Positions 24,464 to 30,966 are shown, counted from the stretch's first letter. The stretch is DNA of 43,282 nt from UBA4644 sp964646225 (GCA_964646225.1 CAZYAD010000012.1:1-43282); one strand, 5' to 3'. Notes: generated from the letters alone by a model not told the origin. Translations and numbers: made by a program.

Positions 24464-24664
24464 TTACATATAGGGAACCAGACGCTTCAGGGTGGGTGCA
24501 GTGGTGGCACCGGCCATGAAGGCCTTGCGCAGATGGCGCTTCCGCTTGGTGGACTTACAGCCCTTGATATCGTGGCGTCTGTTGGCGCTGTTCAGCTTGA
24601 CCTTGCCGGTCTTGGTGACAGAAACACGCTTCTTAGCGCCGGAATGGGTCTTTACTTTCGGCAT
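24464..24664 (-). CDS. rpmI: 50S ribosomal protein L35
   Basis: L35 (66 residues): MPKVKTHSGAKKRVSVTKTG and the C-terminal KRHLRKAFMAGATTAPTLKRLVPYM region match the family over its full length. It is the middle gene of the conserved infC-rpmI-rplT operon; GGAAGGAGC precedes the start. Confidence 0.98.
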   Translation of the reverse strand: MPKVKTHSGAKKRVSVTKTGKVKLNSANRRHDIKGCKSTKRKRHLRKAFMAGATTAPTLKRLVPYM

Positions 24665-24711
24665 AGTTGCTGCTCCTTCCTAAAAAAGCAAATAGCTTAT
24701 TGATAATGGAT

Positions 24712-25224
24712 TTATTTTTTCGGGGCGACAAACATCAGCATCTGGCGGCCCTCCAGCTTGGCGGCCTTTTCAATGACGCCAAACTCGGCGCAAGCTTCAG
24801 CGAAGCGCTGCATGACAGTCAGGCCGATGTCGGTATGGGCCATTTCGCGGCCGCGGAAGCGGATGCTTGCCTTGACCTTATCGCCGGATTTCAGGAACTT
24901 CTCTGCCTGCTTGACGCGGACATTGAAGTCGGCGATGTCGATCTTGGCGGACAGACGCACTTCCTTGATGTCCACCACCTTCTGGTTCTTGCGGGCTTCC
25001 TTTTCCTTTTTGGCCTGCTCAAAGCGGAACTTTCCGTAGTCCATCACGCGGCACACGGGGGGCTCTGCCTTGGGGGCGATCTTCACCAGGTCCAGACCCC
25101 GCTGAATGGCGGTATCCATGGCCTGCTGAATGGGAACGATGCCCAGCTGGGAACCGTCGCTGTCGATCAGTCGAACTTCCTTGTCACGAATTTCTTCGTT
25201 GATCTGATGCTCCAAAGTGCTAAT
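24712..25224 (-). CDS. infC: Translation initiation factor IF-3 with AUU start codon
   Basis: IF-3 (170 residues) keeps 30S subunits free and proofreads the initiation codon. The two domains are clear (N-terminal EHQINEEIRDKEVRLIDSDG, linker KKEKEARKNQKVVDIKEVRL, C-terminal KASIRFRGREMAHTDIG). The start is taken as ATT at 25224, giving (M)STLEHQINEE: it lies 8 bases after a perfect AGGAGGT (25239-25233), whereas the in-frame TTG at 25215 is too far away. AUU is the rare start used by infC in many bacteria, allowing IF-3 to repress its own translation. A leader attenuator precedes it. Confidence 0.96.
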   Translation of the reverse strand: MSTLEHQINEEIRDKEVRLIDSDGSQLGIVPIQQAMDTAIQRGLDLVKIAPKAEPPVCRVMDYGKFRFEQAKKEKEARKNQKVVDIKEVRLSAKIDIADFNVRVKQAEKFLKSGDKVKASIRFRGREMAHTDIGLTVMQRFAEACAEFGVIEKAAKLEGRQMLMFVAPKK

Positions 25225-25376
25225 GTTCGAACACCTCCTAAAAAATCAAAAAACGGGCGGCAGAATTGCCGTCCGAACAAACGCACCCACAGCGTCCTTT
25301 TCGGCTGTGCGGCACGGGATTGTTGACCTCTTCTTGAACAATGGAGGTGAGAACGGCGCGTTCTGCTTTGTTTTAC
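25225..25376 (-). promoter_or_regulatory. Attenuator leader of infC-rpmI-rplT (L20 leader type)
   Basis: About 150 bases of leader. Just before the Shine-Dalgarno, CGGACGGCA (25275-25267) and TGCCGCCCG (25262-25254) form a stem with one mismatch, followed by T6-GA-T6 (25253-25240): an intrinsic terminator. GCAGAA near the 5' end (25366-25361) is complementary to TTCTGC in the terminator (25265-25260), giving a ready antiterminator. Firmicute infC operons are controlled by L20 binding such leaders; that this one works the same way is inferred. Confidence 0.75.
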
Positions 25377-25382
25377 TCAAAT

Positions 25383-25411
25383 ACTATAGCAGGGAAGGGG
25401 CAGATTGTCAA
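25383..25411 (-). promoter_or_regulatory. Promoter of the infC operon
   Basis: Minus strand: TTGACA (25411-25406), 17 bases, TATAGT (25388-25383). Start near 25376. Confidence 0.88.
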
Positions 25412-25445
25412 GGGCTTTTTTTGCTTTTTTCCCGACAAAAGAGCG

Positions 25446-25474
25446 TTGCATTTCCCAACGAGATATATTATAAT
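25446..25474 (+). promoter_or_regulatory. Promoter of the DUF1292 gene
   Basis: TTGCAT (25446-25451), 17 bases, perfect TATAAT (25469-25474), divergent from the infC promoter. Confidence 0.82.
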
Positions 25475-25512
25475 GAACTCAACCAAAAACGCAAGCGGGA
25501 GGACCCAAGCTT

Positions 25513-25815
25513 ATGAGCGAAGAATACGGAAATGACTTTGTCGTGCTCACCGATGAGGATGGAAAAGAGATCGAGCTGGAGCATCTGGACACTGTGGAAT
25601 ACAACGGTCAGACCTATATGGCCTTTATCCCCGCCGAGATGGAGCTGGAGGATGCCTATGAGCTTCTGATCATGAAGGTGGAGCTGGAGGACGACGGCGA
25701 GGAGGCTCTGGTCACGCTGGAGGATGAGGACGAGGAAGCCGAGCTGTTCCAGATCTTCTCCGAGCGGCTGGAGGAGACCTTTGAGGAGGAAGAGGACGAA
25801 GCGGGGGGGAACTGA
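25513..25815 (+). CDS. DUF1292 domain protein (YrzB type)
   Basis: Very acidic small protein (100 residues). FVVLTDEDGKEIELEHLDTVEYNGQTYMAFIPAE matches the DUF1292/YrzB family, common in Firmicutes and without known activity; in many genomes it lies near yrrK/yrzL or genes for translation. The C-terminal 30 residues are mostly Glu and Asp. The ATG at 25513 is preceded by GGGAGGAC. It is monocistronic as far as the sequence shows and divergent from infC. Confidence 0.9.
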   Translation: MSEEYGNDFVVLTDEDGKEIELEHLDTVEYNGQTYMAFIPAEMELEDAYELLIMKVELEDDGEEALVTLEDEDEEAELFQIFSERLEETFEEEEDEAGGN

Positions 25816-25859
25816 GCCCGCGCTTTCCATAAAAATACCGGCAAGGCCGGTCTATACAA

Positions 25860-26046
25860 GCCCCGCCGGGCGGGGTGCGGATCACATTATTTAACCTACA
25901 ATGTGTTATTCGGGATTGCGGAGTCCCGGCCCCGTTGGCAGACCTCCCGCGCTTTGCGCGGAAGCTGGGAGCCGATAAAAGGCCGGGCAGCTTGCCCACC
26001 TGCTTCGCGGGTTATCTAACACAGTCCGCATCCCGCCGGGCGGGGC
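25860..26046 (+). ncRNA. Structured 187-base element closed by a 22-base helix
   Basis: The 22 bases at 25860-25881 pair with those at 26025-26046 with one mismatch and one G-U. Inside are a second helix TGTGTTA/TAACACA (25902-25908 with 26017-26023) and several local hairpins: CACATT/AATGTG, CGGGA/TCCCG, CCGCGC/GCGCGG, GGGCA/TGCCC and CCTGC/GCGGG. TGCTTTTTG follows the 3' arm, and that arm alone (CCCGC/GCGGG) can form a terminator-like hairpin. It lies 52 bases upstream of the flavin reductase start. It could be an independent RNA, a leader switch for that gene, or a terminal-inverted-repeat insertion; no flanking target duplication is visible. No ORF is supported. Confidence 0.5.
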
Positions 26047-26098
26047 TGCTTTTTGTCTTAAATTCGTAATTTTTATACATCGAGGAGGAAACGATCTC

Positions 26099-26686
26099 AT
26101 GGCCAAACTGCAATGGAAGCCCGGCACGCTGCTGCCGCCGGCGCCCCCTGCCCTTGTGACCTGCGGCGACATGGAGAAGCACAATGTACTCACTGCCGCC
26201 TGGACCGGCATCGTCAACAGCGAGCCGCCCATGACCTATGTATCCATCCGCCCGGAGCGGTATTCCCACGGGATCATCACTGAACGGCGGGAGTTCGTCA
26301 TCAACATTCCCTGCCAGTCCATCGTCCGGGCCACCGACCTGTGCGGCGTCAAGTCCGGTCGGGATGTGGACAAGTTCGCCCTCACCGGCCTGACGGCGGA
26401 GCCCTCTCAGCTGGTGGCCGCCCCGGGCATCGCCCAGTGCCCTGTTTCGCTGGAATGCCGGGTGCGGGAGATCTGCCGGCTGGGCAGCCACGATATGTTC
26501 CTGGCGGACATTGTGGCGGTGGATGTGGACGAGCAGTTCCTGGACGAAAAGGGCGCACTGCATCTGGAGAAGGCCGGGCTGGTGGCCTATGCTCACGGCG
26601 CCTACTATGCGCTGGGCAGGCAGCTGGGCACCTTTGGCTTTTCGGTGCGGAAAAAGCCTGTCCGGCGGAACACGAAACGGAAATAA
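26099..26686 (+). CDS. Flavin reductase family protein
   Basis: FMN-binding split-barrel protein of 195 residues in the flavin reductase-like family (DIM6/NTAB). GDMEKHNVLTAAWTGIVNSEPPMTYVSIRPERYSHGIITERREFVINIP contains the family pattern N-x-x-T-x-A-W-x-G. Such proteins use NAD(P)H or bind FMN/heme; the donor and acceptor are unknown. GAGGAGGAAACGATCTC precedes the ATG at 26099. The C-terminus is basic (KKPVRRNTKRK). The structured element above lies in its presumed leader; it does not resemble the FMN riboswitch. Confidence 0.9.
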   Translation: MAKLQWKPGTLLPPAPPALVTCGDMEKHNVLTAAWTGIVNSEPPMTYVSIRPERYSHGIITERREFVINIPCQSIVRATDLCGVKSGRDVDKFALTGLTAEPSQLVAAPGIAQCPVSLECRVREICRLGSHDMFLADIVAVDVDEQFLDEKGALHLEKAGLVAYAHGAYYALGRQLGTFGFSVRKKPVRRNTKRK

Positions 26687-26708
26687 TCGGTGATTTTTGG
26701 CCAGACCC

Positions 26709-26739
26709 TTGACTGTAAACCGGCTTTATAGCGTATGCT
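26709..26739 (+). promoter_or_regulatory. MerR-type promoter with 19-base spacer
   Basis: TTGACT (26709-26714) and TATGCT (26734-26739) are 19 bases apart, the overlong spacing that MerR-family activators correct by twisting DNA. The spacer holds an imperfect dyad CTGTAAAC/CTTTATAG centred on CGG. It immediately precedes the MerR fragment, as expected for autoregulation. Confidence 0.7.
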
Positions 26740-26758
26740 GGAGCAAAGGAGGGGTAGC

Positions 26759-26923
26759 ATGACCATTCAACAGCTGGAAGCCCGCACCGGGCTGCCCCGG
26801 GGCAGCATCCGATATTATGAAAAGGAAGGGCTGATCTCGCCCCGCCGCCGTGCCAACGGTTATTGGGACTATTCCGAGGAGGATGCCCTGACGCTGGACA
26901 GGGTCGCACTGCTGATGCCATGA
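26759..26923 (+). pseudogene. Truncated MerR family regulator (DNA-binding domain only)
   Basis: An intact MerR N-terminus (54 residues): MTIQQLEARTGLPRGSIRYY, then YEKEGLISPRRRANGYWDYSEEDALTLDRVALL, ended by a stop after MP. Normal MerR proteins continue with a second DNA-binding helix, a long dimerisation helix and an effector domain. The start site is intact (AAAGGAGGGG). The truncation point is 25 bases from a hairpin-rich region with a duplicated 32-base palindrome, suggesting a deletion or insertion there. A functional mini-protein is possible but it would lack dimerisation. Confidence 0.75.
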
Positions 26924-26948
26924 CCGTCGGGCTGTATTCAACAAGCAA

Positions 26949-26980
26949 AAGCGTCCCCTGACCACGGTCAGGGGACGCCT
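26949..26980. repeat. 32-base direct repeat, copy 1 (palindromic)
   Basis: Identical over 32 bases to 27175-27206. Inside, GCGTCCCCTGACC (26951-26963) pairs with its complement at 26966-26978. Confidence 0.95.
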
Positions 26981-27174
26981 CAGCTTGTCAAAAAAGCCAA
27001 AGCTGACGTTCAGTCAGATTTGCTTACCAATTTGTTTTTGGCCGTGATCTGTGTGATCATGGACAAAAACACCCCGCCCCGCCGGATTTTCCGCAGAAAA
27101 TCCGGCGAAAGCCGGCCCGCAGGCCGGAACCAAACCTGTCAAAGAACCCAGCAAAGCGGTTCTTTGACAGTCCC
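26981..27174. other. Hairpin-rich segment between the 32-base repeats
   Basis: No gene supported. Three further stems: GCCGGATTTTC/GAAAATCCGGC (27081-27091 with 27096-27106), CCGGCC/GGCCGG (27112-27127) and TGTCAAAGAACC/GGTTCTTTGACA (27137-27148 with 27158-27169). The first 80 bases are AT-richer and read open in one frame, perhaps a gene remnant. Confidence 0.7.
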
Positions 27175-27206
27175 AAGCGTCCCCTGACCACGGTCAGGGG
27201 ACGCCT
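27175..27206. repeat. 32-base direct repeat, copy 2 (palindromic)
   Basis: Second exact copy of the repeat at 26949-26980. Here the plus strand continues CTGTTGTTTTTT, so this copy could work as an intrinsic terminator for rightward transcripts. Confidence 0.95.
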
Positions 27207-27224
27207 GTTGTTTTTTCAGAAGGG

Positions 27225-28244
27225 TCAGTCCTCGCGGTGCTCGGAGGGGGCTTCGGCTTCGGAGGAGGGCTTGGTTTTTCTGCTCCGGCGGAACAGGCCT
27301 GTGCTGCGACCGCTGCTGCGGCGGCGCTTCCACCACCGCACCACCAGCACGATCACCACGACCCAGATGACCAGCCAGATCAGCTTTTCCACCCAGTTGC
27401 GGGCAAAACGCAGGGCGGAGCGCTGCACATCGTCCACAAAGTTGGAGGTGCCGCGCCGGAAGGCTTCGCTCAGCTGGGCCCAGAAGCCCACCGCAGGCTG
27501 CTCCTGCTGGGACAGGTTGGCCACCTCGTCCAGATAGAGCTCTACGGTGGCGTAATCCACCAGTGCATCGTATTTCCGCAGGGTGCCGGTGAGCTGCTCG
27601 ATTTGCAGTTCGGTCTCGGCAATGGCCGATTCCAGGGTGATGATGTCCTCCATCTTGTCGGCCTGACTCAAAAGCTCCTGGAGGCGCTCCAGCTTGGTGC
27701 GCTGGGTCACCAGGCGGGATTCGGTATCGTAATAGGCCTCGCTGACATTTTCGGAGGTGTGGCGCTGGGTGTTCACCTGGGCCAGCGTTCCCACGCGGCT
27801 GCAAAAATCAGAATAGCTGCCGGAGGGGATCCGCACCACATAGGAGGCGCTGCGATAGGGGCTGTAGTTGCTCAGCTCGCTGGATTCGAAGTAGCCGCCC
27901 AGCTCTGCCACCAGCGCCTGCAGGCCGGAGACCGCCGTGTCAAAGGCGGTGGATTCCAGATACAGGTAGCCCCGGTAGATCATCTTGACATTTTCCGGCA
28001 GGGACGAGGTGACGTCGCTACCGCCGGAGGCGGTGGTGGGTGTCTCAGCCGGGGTCTTGGAATCGAAGGTGCTCCAATAGTCGAAGCCATTGCTGCCGGC
28101 GGTGGACTCGGATATACTGTCAAAGCTCAGGCCCGGCGTTTCCTCCTGAACGGCGCTGTTGCTATCTGCCATGGTGGCGCTGCCGCAGGCCGCCAGGGAC
28201 AGCAGCAGGGCCAGACAAAGCAGGAGCGAATGGATCTTTTTCAT
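27225..28244 (-). CDS. DUF4349 lipoprotein with C-terminal membrane anchor
   Basis: Envelope protein (339 residues). A lipoprotein signal with lipobox SLAAC (Cys20) is followed by a Ser/Thr-rich linker, the DUF4349 domain (about 85-275: MIYRGYLYLESTAFDTAVSG, GGYFESSEL, ASYVVRIPSG, coiled coil RTKLERLQELLSQADKMEDI) and a transmembrane helix (about 290-312, LIWLVIWVVVIVLVVRWW) ending in a basic/acidic tail. DUF4349 proteins are widespread Firmicute envelope proteins of unknown function. AAGGAGGT precedes the ATG at 28244; upstream in-frame starts lie within the promoter. Confidence 0.88.
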   Translation of the reverse strand: MKKIHSLLLCLALLLSLAACGSATMADSNSAVQEETPGLSFDSISESTAGSNGFDYWSTFDSKTPAETPTTASGGSDVTSSLPENVKMIYRGYLYLESTAFDTAVSGLQALVAELGGYFESSELSNYSPYRSASYVVRIPSGSYSDFCSRVGTLAQVNTQRHTSENVSEAYYDTESRLVTQRTKLERLQELLSQADKMEDIITLESAIAETELQIEQLTGTLRKYDALVDYATVELYLDEVANLSQQEQPAVGFWAQLSEAFRRGTSNFVDDVQRSALRFARNWVEKLIWLVIWVVVIVLVVRWWKRRRSSGRSTGLFRRSRKTKPSSEAEAPSEHRED

Positions 28245-28322
28245 GAAAAAACCTCCTTTTGTCTGTTTAGACAGGAAAAAACCGCCGATGTTCCGTAGAG
28301 GGACGAATTTTTTGTCCTGTTC

Positions 28323-28351
28323 TTGCAAAATGCGGGGATGTCCTTTATTAT
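28323..28351 (+). promoter_or_regulatory. Promoter of tadA, overlapping a divergent promoter
   Basis: TTGCAA (28323-28328), 17 bases, TATTAT (28346-28351). The -10 lies on top of the -10 of the leftward DUF4349 promoter. Confidence 0.55.
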
Positions 28352-28375
28352 AATAGAAAAACGAAGGGGTGTAAA
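28347..28375 (-). promoter_or_regulatory. Promoter of the DUF4349 lipoprotein gene
   Basis: Minus strand: TTTACA (28375-28370), 17 bases, perfect TATAAT (28352-28347). It shares the ATTATAAT core with the tadA promoter, so the two probably exclude each other. Confidence 0.75.
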
Positions 28376-28380
28376 GCATC

Positions 28381-28839
28381 ATGGAGCATTTTATGGGCCT
28401 GGCGCTGGAGCAGGCCGAAAAGGCCCGGGCGCTGGGGGAGGTGCCGGTGGGCTGCGTCATCGTCCGGGAGGGGGTGGTGATCGGCGCGGGCTACAACCGG
28501 AGGGAGACCGACAAGACCGTCCTGGGGCACGCCGAGCTGATGGCCATCCGTCAGGCAGAGCAGACGCTGGGAGACTGGCGGCTTACCGGCTGCACCCTGT
28601 ATGTGACGCTGGAACCCTGCCCCATGTGTGCCGGGGCGATTCTCAATGCCCGACCAGAGGCGGTGGTCTGGGGCGCTGCCGACCCCACATTCGGGGCCTG
28701 CGGCGGGGTGATGAATGTGTTTGAGGAGGCATTCGGCTGCCGTCCCCGGCTGTATGGGGGTGTCCGGAGGGCGGAGTGTGCGCGGCTGCTCACCGATTTT
28801 TTTGAAGGGCTGCGGGACAGACCCGCCAAACGCCGTTAG
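28381..28839 (+). CDS. tadA: tRNA-specific adenosine deaminase
   Basis: TadA (152 residues) converts A34 to inosine in tRNA-Arg(ACG). The zinc/catalytic motifs are intact: HAE (in VLGHAELMAIRQAE) and PCPMC (in TLEPCPMCAGAI). AMG-like GVPVGCV and the C-terminal GACGGVMNVF region fit. The ATG at 28381 follows GAAGGGG at slightly long spacing. It is transcribed from an overlapping divergent promoter; no terminator directly follows, the next one being at 29109-29141. Confidence 0.95.
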   Translation: MEHFMGLALEQAEKARALGEVPVGCVIVREGVVIGAGYNRRETDKTVLGHAELMAIRQAEQTLGDWRLTGCTLYVTLEPCPMCAGAILNARPEAVVWGAADPTFGACGGVMNVFEEAFGCRPRLYGGVRRAECARLLTDFFEGLRDRPAKRR

Positions 28840-29108
28840 CATATTTTTGCAAAGAAAAAGGCAGTCCGAGTGACTGTCCACCAGATTGGTGTAACACAAA
28901 ACTACAAGCATTCGCAATCAAAATCTCTGTTTTGTATAAAATGCAACTTTCAAGAGGATACACCGGATCGAGTTTTTTCATTCACGATCCAGATGCAATC
29001 CATGCATGGATCAGCTTCCATTCCGGAGAACTGGAGAGTTTCCCGCTCCTACAGGACAGTACAGCCTGGGTTTATCACAACGGTTGATAGGAAAAGCACC
29101 GCAAAAGG
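28840..29108. other. AT-richer island without a firm gene
   Basis: About 270 bases noticeably less GC-rich than the flanks. It contains CAGTC/GACTG and a perfect 14-base palindrome ATCCATGCATGGAT (28998-29011). A weak TTCGCA/TATAAA promoter (28911-28940, 18-base spacer) lies just ahead of the small reading frame at 28941. No tRNA or known RNA was recognised. Confidence 0.5.
28941..29087 (+). CDS. Possible 48-residue ORF or gene remnant
   Basis: Starts MQLSRGYTGSSFFIHDPDAI and ends TAWVYHNG. Its composition looks like a folded protein and unlike the GC-biased shadow frames elsewhere, but no ribosome binding site precedes the ATG; a -10-like TATAAA touches it. It is open upstream in frame for about 20 codons. 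It may be the end of a decayed, AT-richer gene. Not recognised. Confidence 0.25.
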   Translation: MQLSRGYTGSSFFIHDPDAIHAWISFHSGELESFPLLQDSTAWVYHNG

Positions 29109-29141
29109 CCGTCTGAGATTTCTGATTTCAGGCGGGTTTTT
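29109..29141 (+). terminator. Terminator upstream of the coaX-like gene
   Basis: CCGTCTGA (29109-29116) pairs with TCAGGCGG (29128-29135, one G-U), followed by GTTTTT. It ends whatever is transcribed from tadA or from within the AT-rich island. Confidence 0.7.
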
Positions 29142-29149
29142 CGTGCCTC

Positions 29150-29177
29150 TTGCTTTTTTTCGCAAATCTGGTACACT
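29150..29177 (+). promoter_or_regulatory. Promoter of the coaX-like gene
   Basis: TTGCTT (29150-29155), 16 bases, TACACT (29172-29177) with TGG extended -10. Confidence 0.6.
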
Positions 29178-29201
29178 GAAAAGAGAAAGGGAGGCGGGGT
29201 C

Positions 29202-29975
29202 ATGTTGTTTGTAGCCAATATCGGAAATACCGACATTCAGATCGGCGTGTTCCACCGGGATACGCTGGTGTGTACGGCGCGGCTGTCCTCCACGGGAAAC
29301 CGCAGCGCCGACGAATATGCCGTCGTCCTGCGGGCGCTGCTGACCATGCGCGGGGTGGAGCCCAAACGGATCCGGGGGGCGGTGCTGGCTTCGGTGGTCA
29401 AGCCGCTCAGTCCGGTGCTGGCCGGCGCGGTGGAGACGCTGTTTGGCATCCGGCCGCTATTTATGGGCCCCGGCGTCCGCACCGGGCTGGATATCAAGAT
29501 CGAGCGGCCTGCCGAGCTGGGGGCGGATATCGCTGCCGCCTGTGTGGGGGCACTGGCGCGGATGCAGCCGCCCTTTGTGGTGGTGGGGCTGGGCGACGCC
29601 ACCACATTGACCCTCATCGACCGCAATGCCCGGCTGTGCGGCGTGCTGATCTGTCCCGGTGCGTTTTCCGGGGCCATCTCCCTTTCCCGGCTGGCGGCCG
29701 AGCTGCCGCTGATCTCGCTGGAGGAGCCGCGGGGGCTGCTGGGCCGGAACACGGTGGACTCCATGAACAACGGCGCGGTTTACGGCACTGCCGCCATGGT
29801 GGAGGGACTGGTGGATCGGCTGCGGGAAAGCATCGGGGAGGGACAGCTCCCGGTGATCGCCAGCGGGCCGCTGTGCGGAATGATCCTGCCCCATTGCCGG
29901 ATGCAGGCCTGTGAGGTGCCGGATCTGGTGCTGCTGGGCCTGAAGCGGGTCTATGAGCTGAACAGCAGACGCTGA
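29202..29975 (+). CDS. Type III pantothenate kinase-like protein with altered catalytic motifs
   Basis: Acetate-kinase-fold protein (257 residues) aligned end to end with CoaX, the first enzyme of coenzyme A synthesis. Family landmarks are kept: N-terminal IGNTDIQIGVF, GPGVRTGLDI, ELGAD (with the catalytic Asp109), the ATT of the second phosphate motif, and LGRNTVDSMNNGAVYG. But the D-x-G-N-T aspartate is Asn7, GADR reads GADI, and the D-x-G-T-A-T-T motif reads GLGDATT (Asp to Gly129, Thr to Asp132). It may be a weak or repurposed paralogue rather than the cell's main pantothenate kinase. GGGAGGCGGGGTC precedes the ATG at 29202. Confidence 0.8.
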   Translation: MLFVANIGNTDIQIGVFHRDTLVCTARLSSTGNRSADEYAVVLRALLTMRGVEPKRIRGAVLASVVKPLSPVLAGAVETLFGIRPLFMGPGVRTGLDIKIERPAELGADIAAACVGALARMQPPFVVVGLGDATTLTLIDRNARLCGVLICPGAFSGAISLSRLAAELPLISLEEPRGLLGRNTVDSMNNGAVYGTAAMVEGLVDRLRESIGEGQLPVIASGPLCGMILPHCRMQACEVPDLVLLGLKRVYELNSRR

Positions 29976-29983
29976 GAGAATGA

Positions 29984-30080
29984 AAAAGGCCTCGTTTGTG
30001 TCCGTCACAAGGCGCGAAGCCGCAGAGAACGGTTGTGTTCCGGGCGGTGCAGCACTGTGATGGGCCAAACGGGGCCTTTT
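29984..30080. terminator. Large structured terminator region between convergent genes
   Basis: AAAAGGCCTCGTTTG (29984-29998) pairs with CAAACGGGGCCTTTT (30066-30080), 15 bp with one G-U. The 67-base interior has further pairing (TCACA with TGTGA). T/A tracts at both ends suit both the rightward coaX-like and the leftward proC transcripts; the long structured interior is unusual and could also be a small RNA. Confidence 0.55.
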
Positions 30081-30139
30081 GTGTTGGATGGGCTCTGACG
30101 CGCGCCCCTGCGCAAACAGGGGGCGAGGCGGCGGGAAAA

Positions 30140-30934
30140 TCAGCGTCTGCCCAGGTCGCCGCTGGCACCTGCCGCCGTGATGACGGCATCCATCACCGCG
30201 CCGCGAAAGGCGCGGTTTTCCAGCAGACGAACCCCCTGAATGGTGCTGCCGCCGGGGGAACAGACCGAATCCTTCAGCACGCCGGGATGGCTGCCGCTTT
30301 CCAGCGCCAGCCGGGCTGCACCGGCCACTGCCGCCGCCGCGAAGCGCAGGGCCTTGTCCCGCGGGATGCCGCAGGCCACCGCGCCGTCGGCCAGCGCCTC
30401 CAGATACAGATCGGTAAAGGCCGGACTGCAGCCGCACAGGGCGGAGCCGGCGTCCATCAGGCCCTCCTCCAGGGGCTCCAGCAGTCCAGCGGGGGAGAGA
30501 GCCTGTACCAGAAACCGTTCCTCCTCCTCGGTAAGCAGGGCGTTTTTACAGTAGAGGATCACGCCGCTGCCCACTGCCACCGGTGTGTTGGGCATGATGC
30601 GCAGGATGGGCAGGCCTCCGCCGGACAGTGCCTCCAGCTGCTCCAGCGTCAGCCCGGCGGCCATGCTCACCAGCACCGGACGGCTGCTTTGCAGGATGGG
30701 CCGCAGCTCCGCCAGCAGGGCGGCCATCCCCTGGGGCTTGACGCCCAGCAGCAGGTAGCGGCAGGAGCCGGCGAGGGTTTGGCTGTCGCCCACGGCGCAG
30801 CCCAGCTCCCGGGCAAGGGTCCGGGCCTTTTCCTCCGTCCGGTTGCACAGCAGCAGCCGTTCCGGCCCCACGCCCCTGCACAGCGCCCGGGCCAGCGCAC
30901 TGCCCATATTTCCCGTTCCGATCAATCCAAACAT
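30140..30934 (-). CDS. proC: Pyrroline-5-carboxylate reductase
   Basis: ProC (264 residues) reduces pyrroline-5-carboxylate to proline with NAD(P)H. The Rossmann start MFGLIGTGNMGSALARAL, ILRIMPNTPVAVGSG, CGCSPAFTDLYLEALADGAV and the C-terminal signature HPGVLKDSVCSPGGSTIQGVRLLE are all present; the usual 'P-G-G-T-T' reads PGGST. The ATG at 30934 lies 8 bases after GGAGGG; the TTG six bases upstream is too close to it. It has an own promoter divergent from the LysE gene. Confidence 0.95.
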   Translation of the reverse strand: MFGLIGTGNMGSALARALCRGVGPERLLLCNRTEEKARTLARELGCAVGDSQTLAGSCRYLLLGVKPQGMAALLAELRPILQSSRPVLVSMAAGLTLEQLEALSGGGLPILRIMPNTPVAVGSGVILYCKNALLTEEEERFLVQALSPAGLLEPLEEGLMDAGSALCGCSPAFTDLYLEALADGAVACGIPRDKALRFAAAAVAGAARLALESGSHPGVLKDSVCSPGGSTIQGVRLLENRAFRGAVMDAVITAAGASGDLGRR

Positions 30935-30966
30935 TTGCAAATCCCTCCGCAGTTGCCGTTTTCACC

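Noticed and set aside
25860..26046. FMN riboswitch or 6S RNA identity for the long-helix element
   Set aside because: The conserved FMN-aptamer blocks are absent, and the element is highly branched rather than a single rod with a central bubble.
26949..27206. CRISPR array suggested by repeated 32-base units
   Set aside because: Only two copies, 194 bases apart, strongly palindromic and without regular spacers or cas genes.
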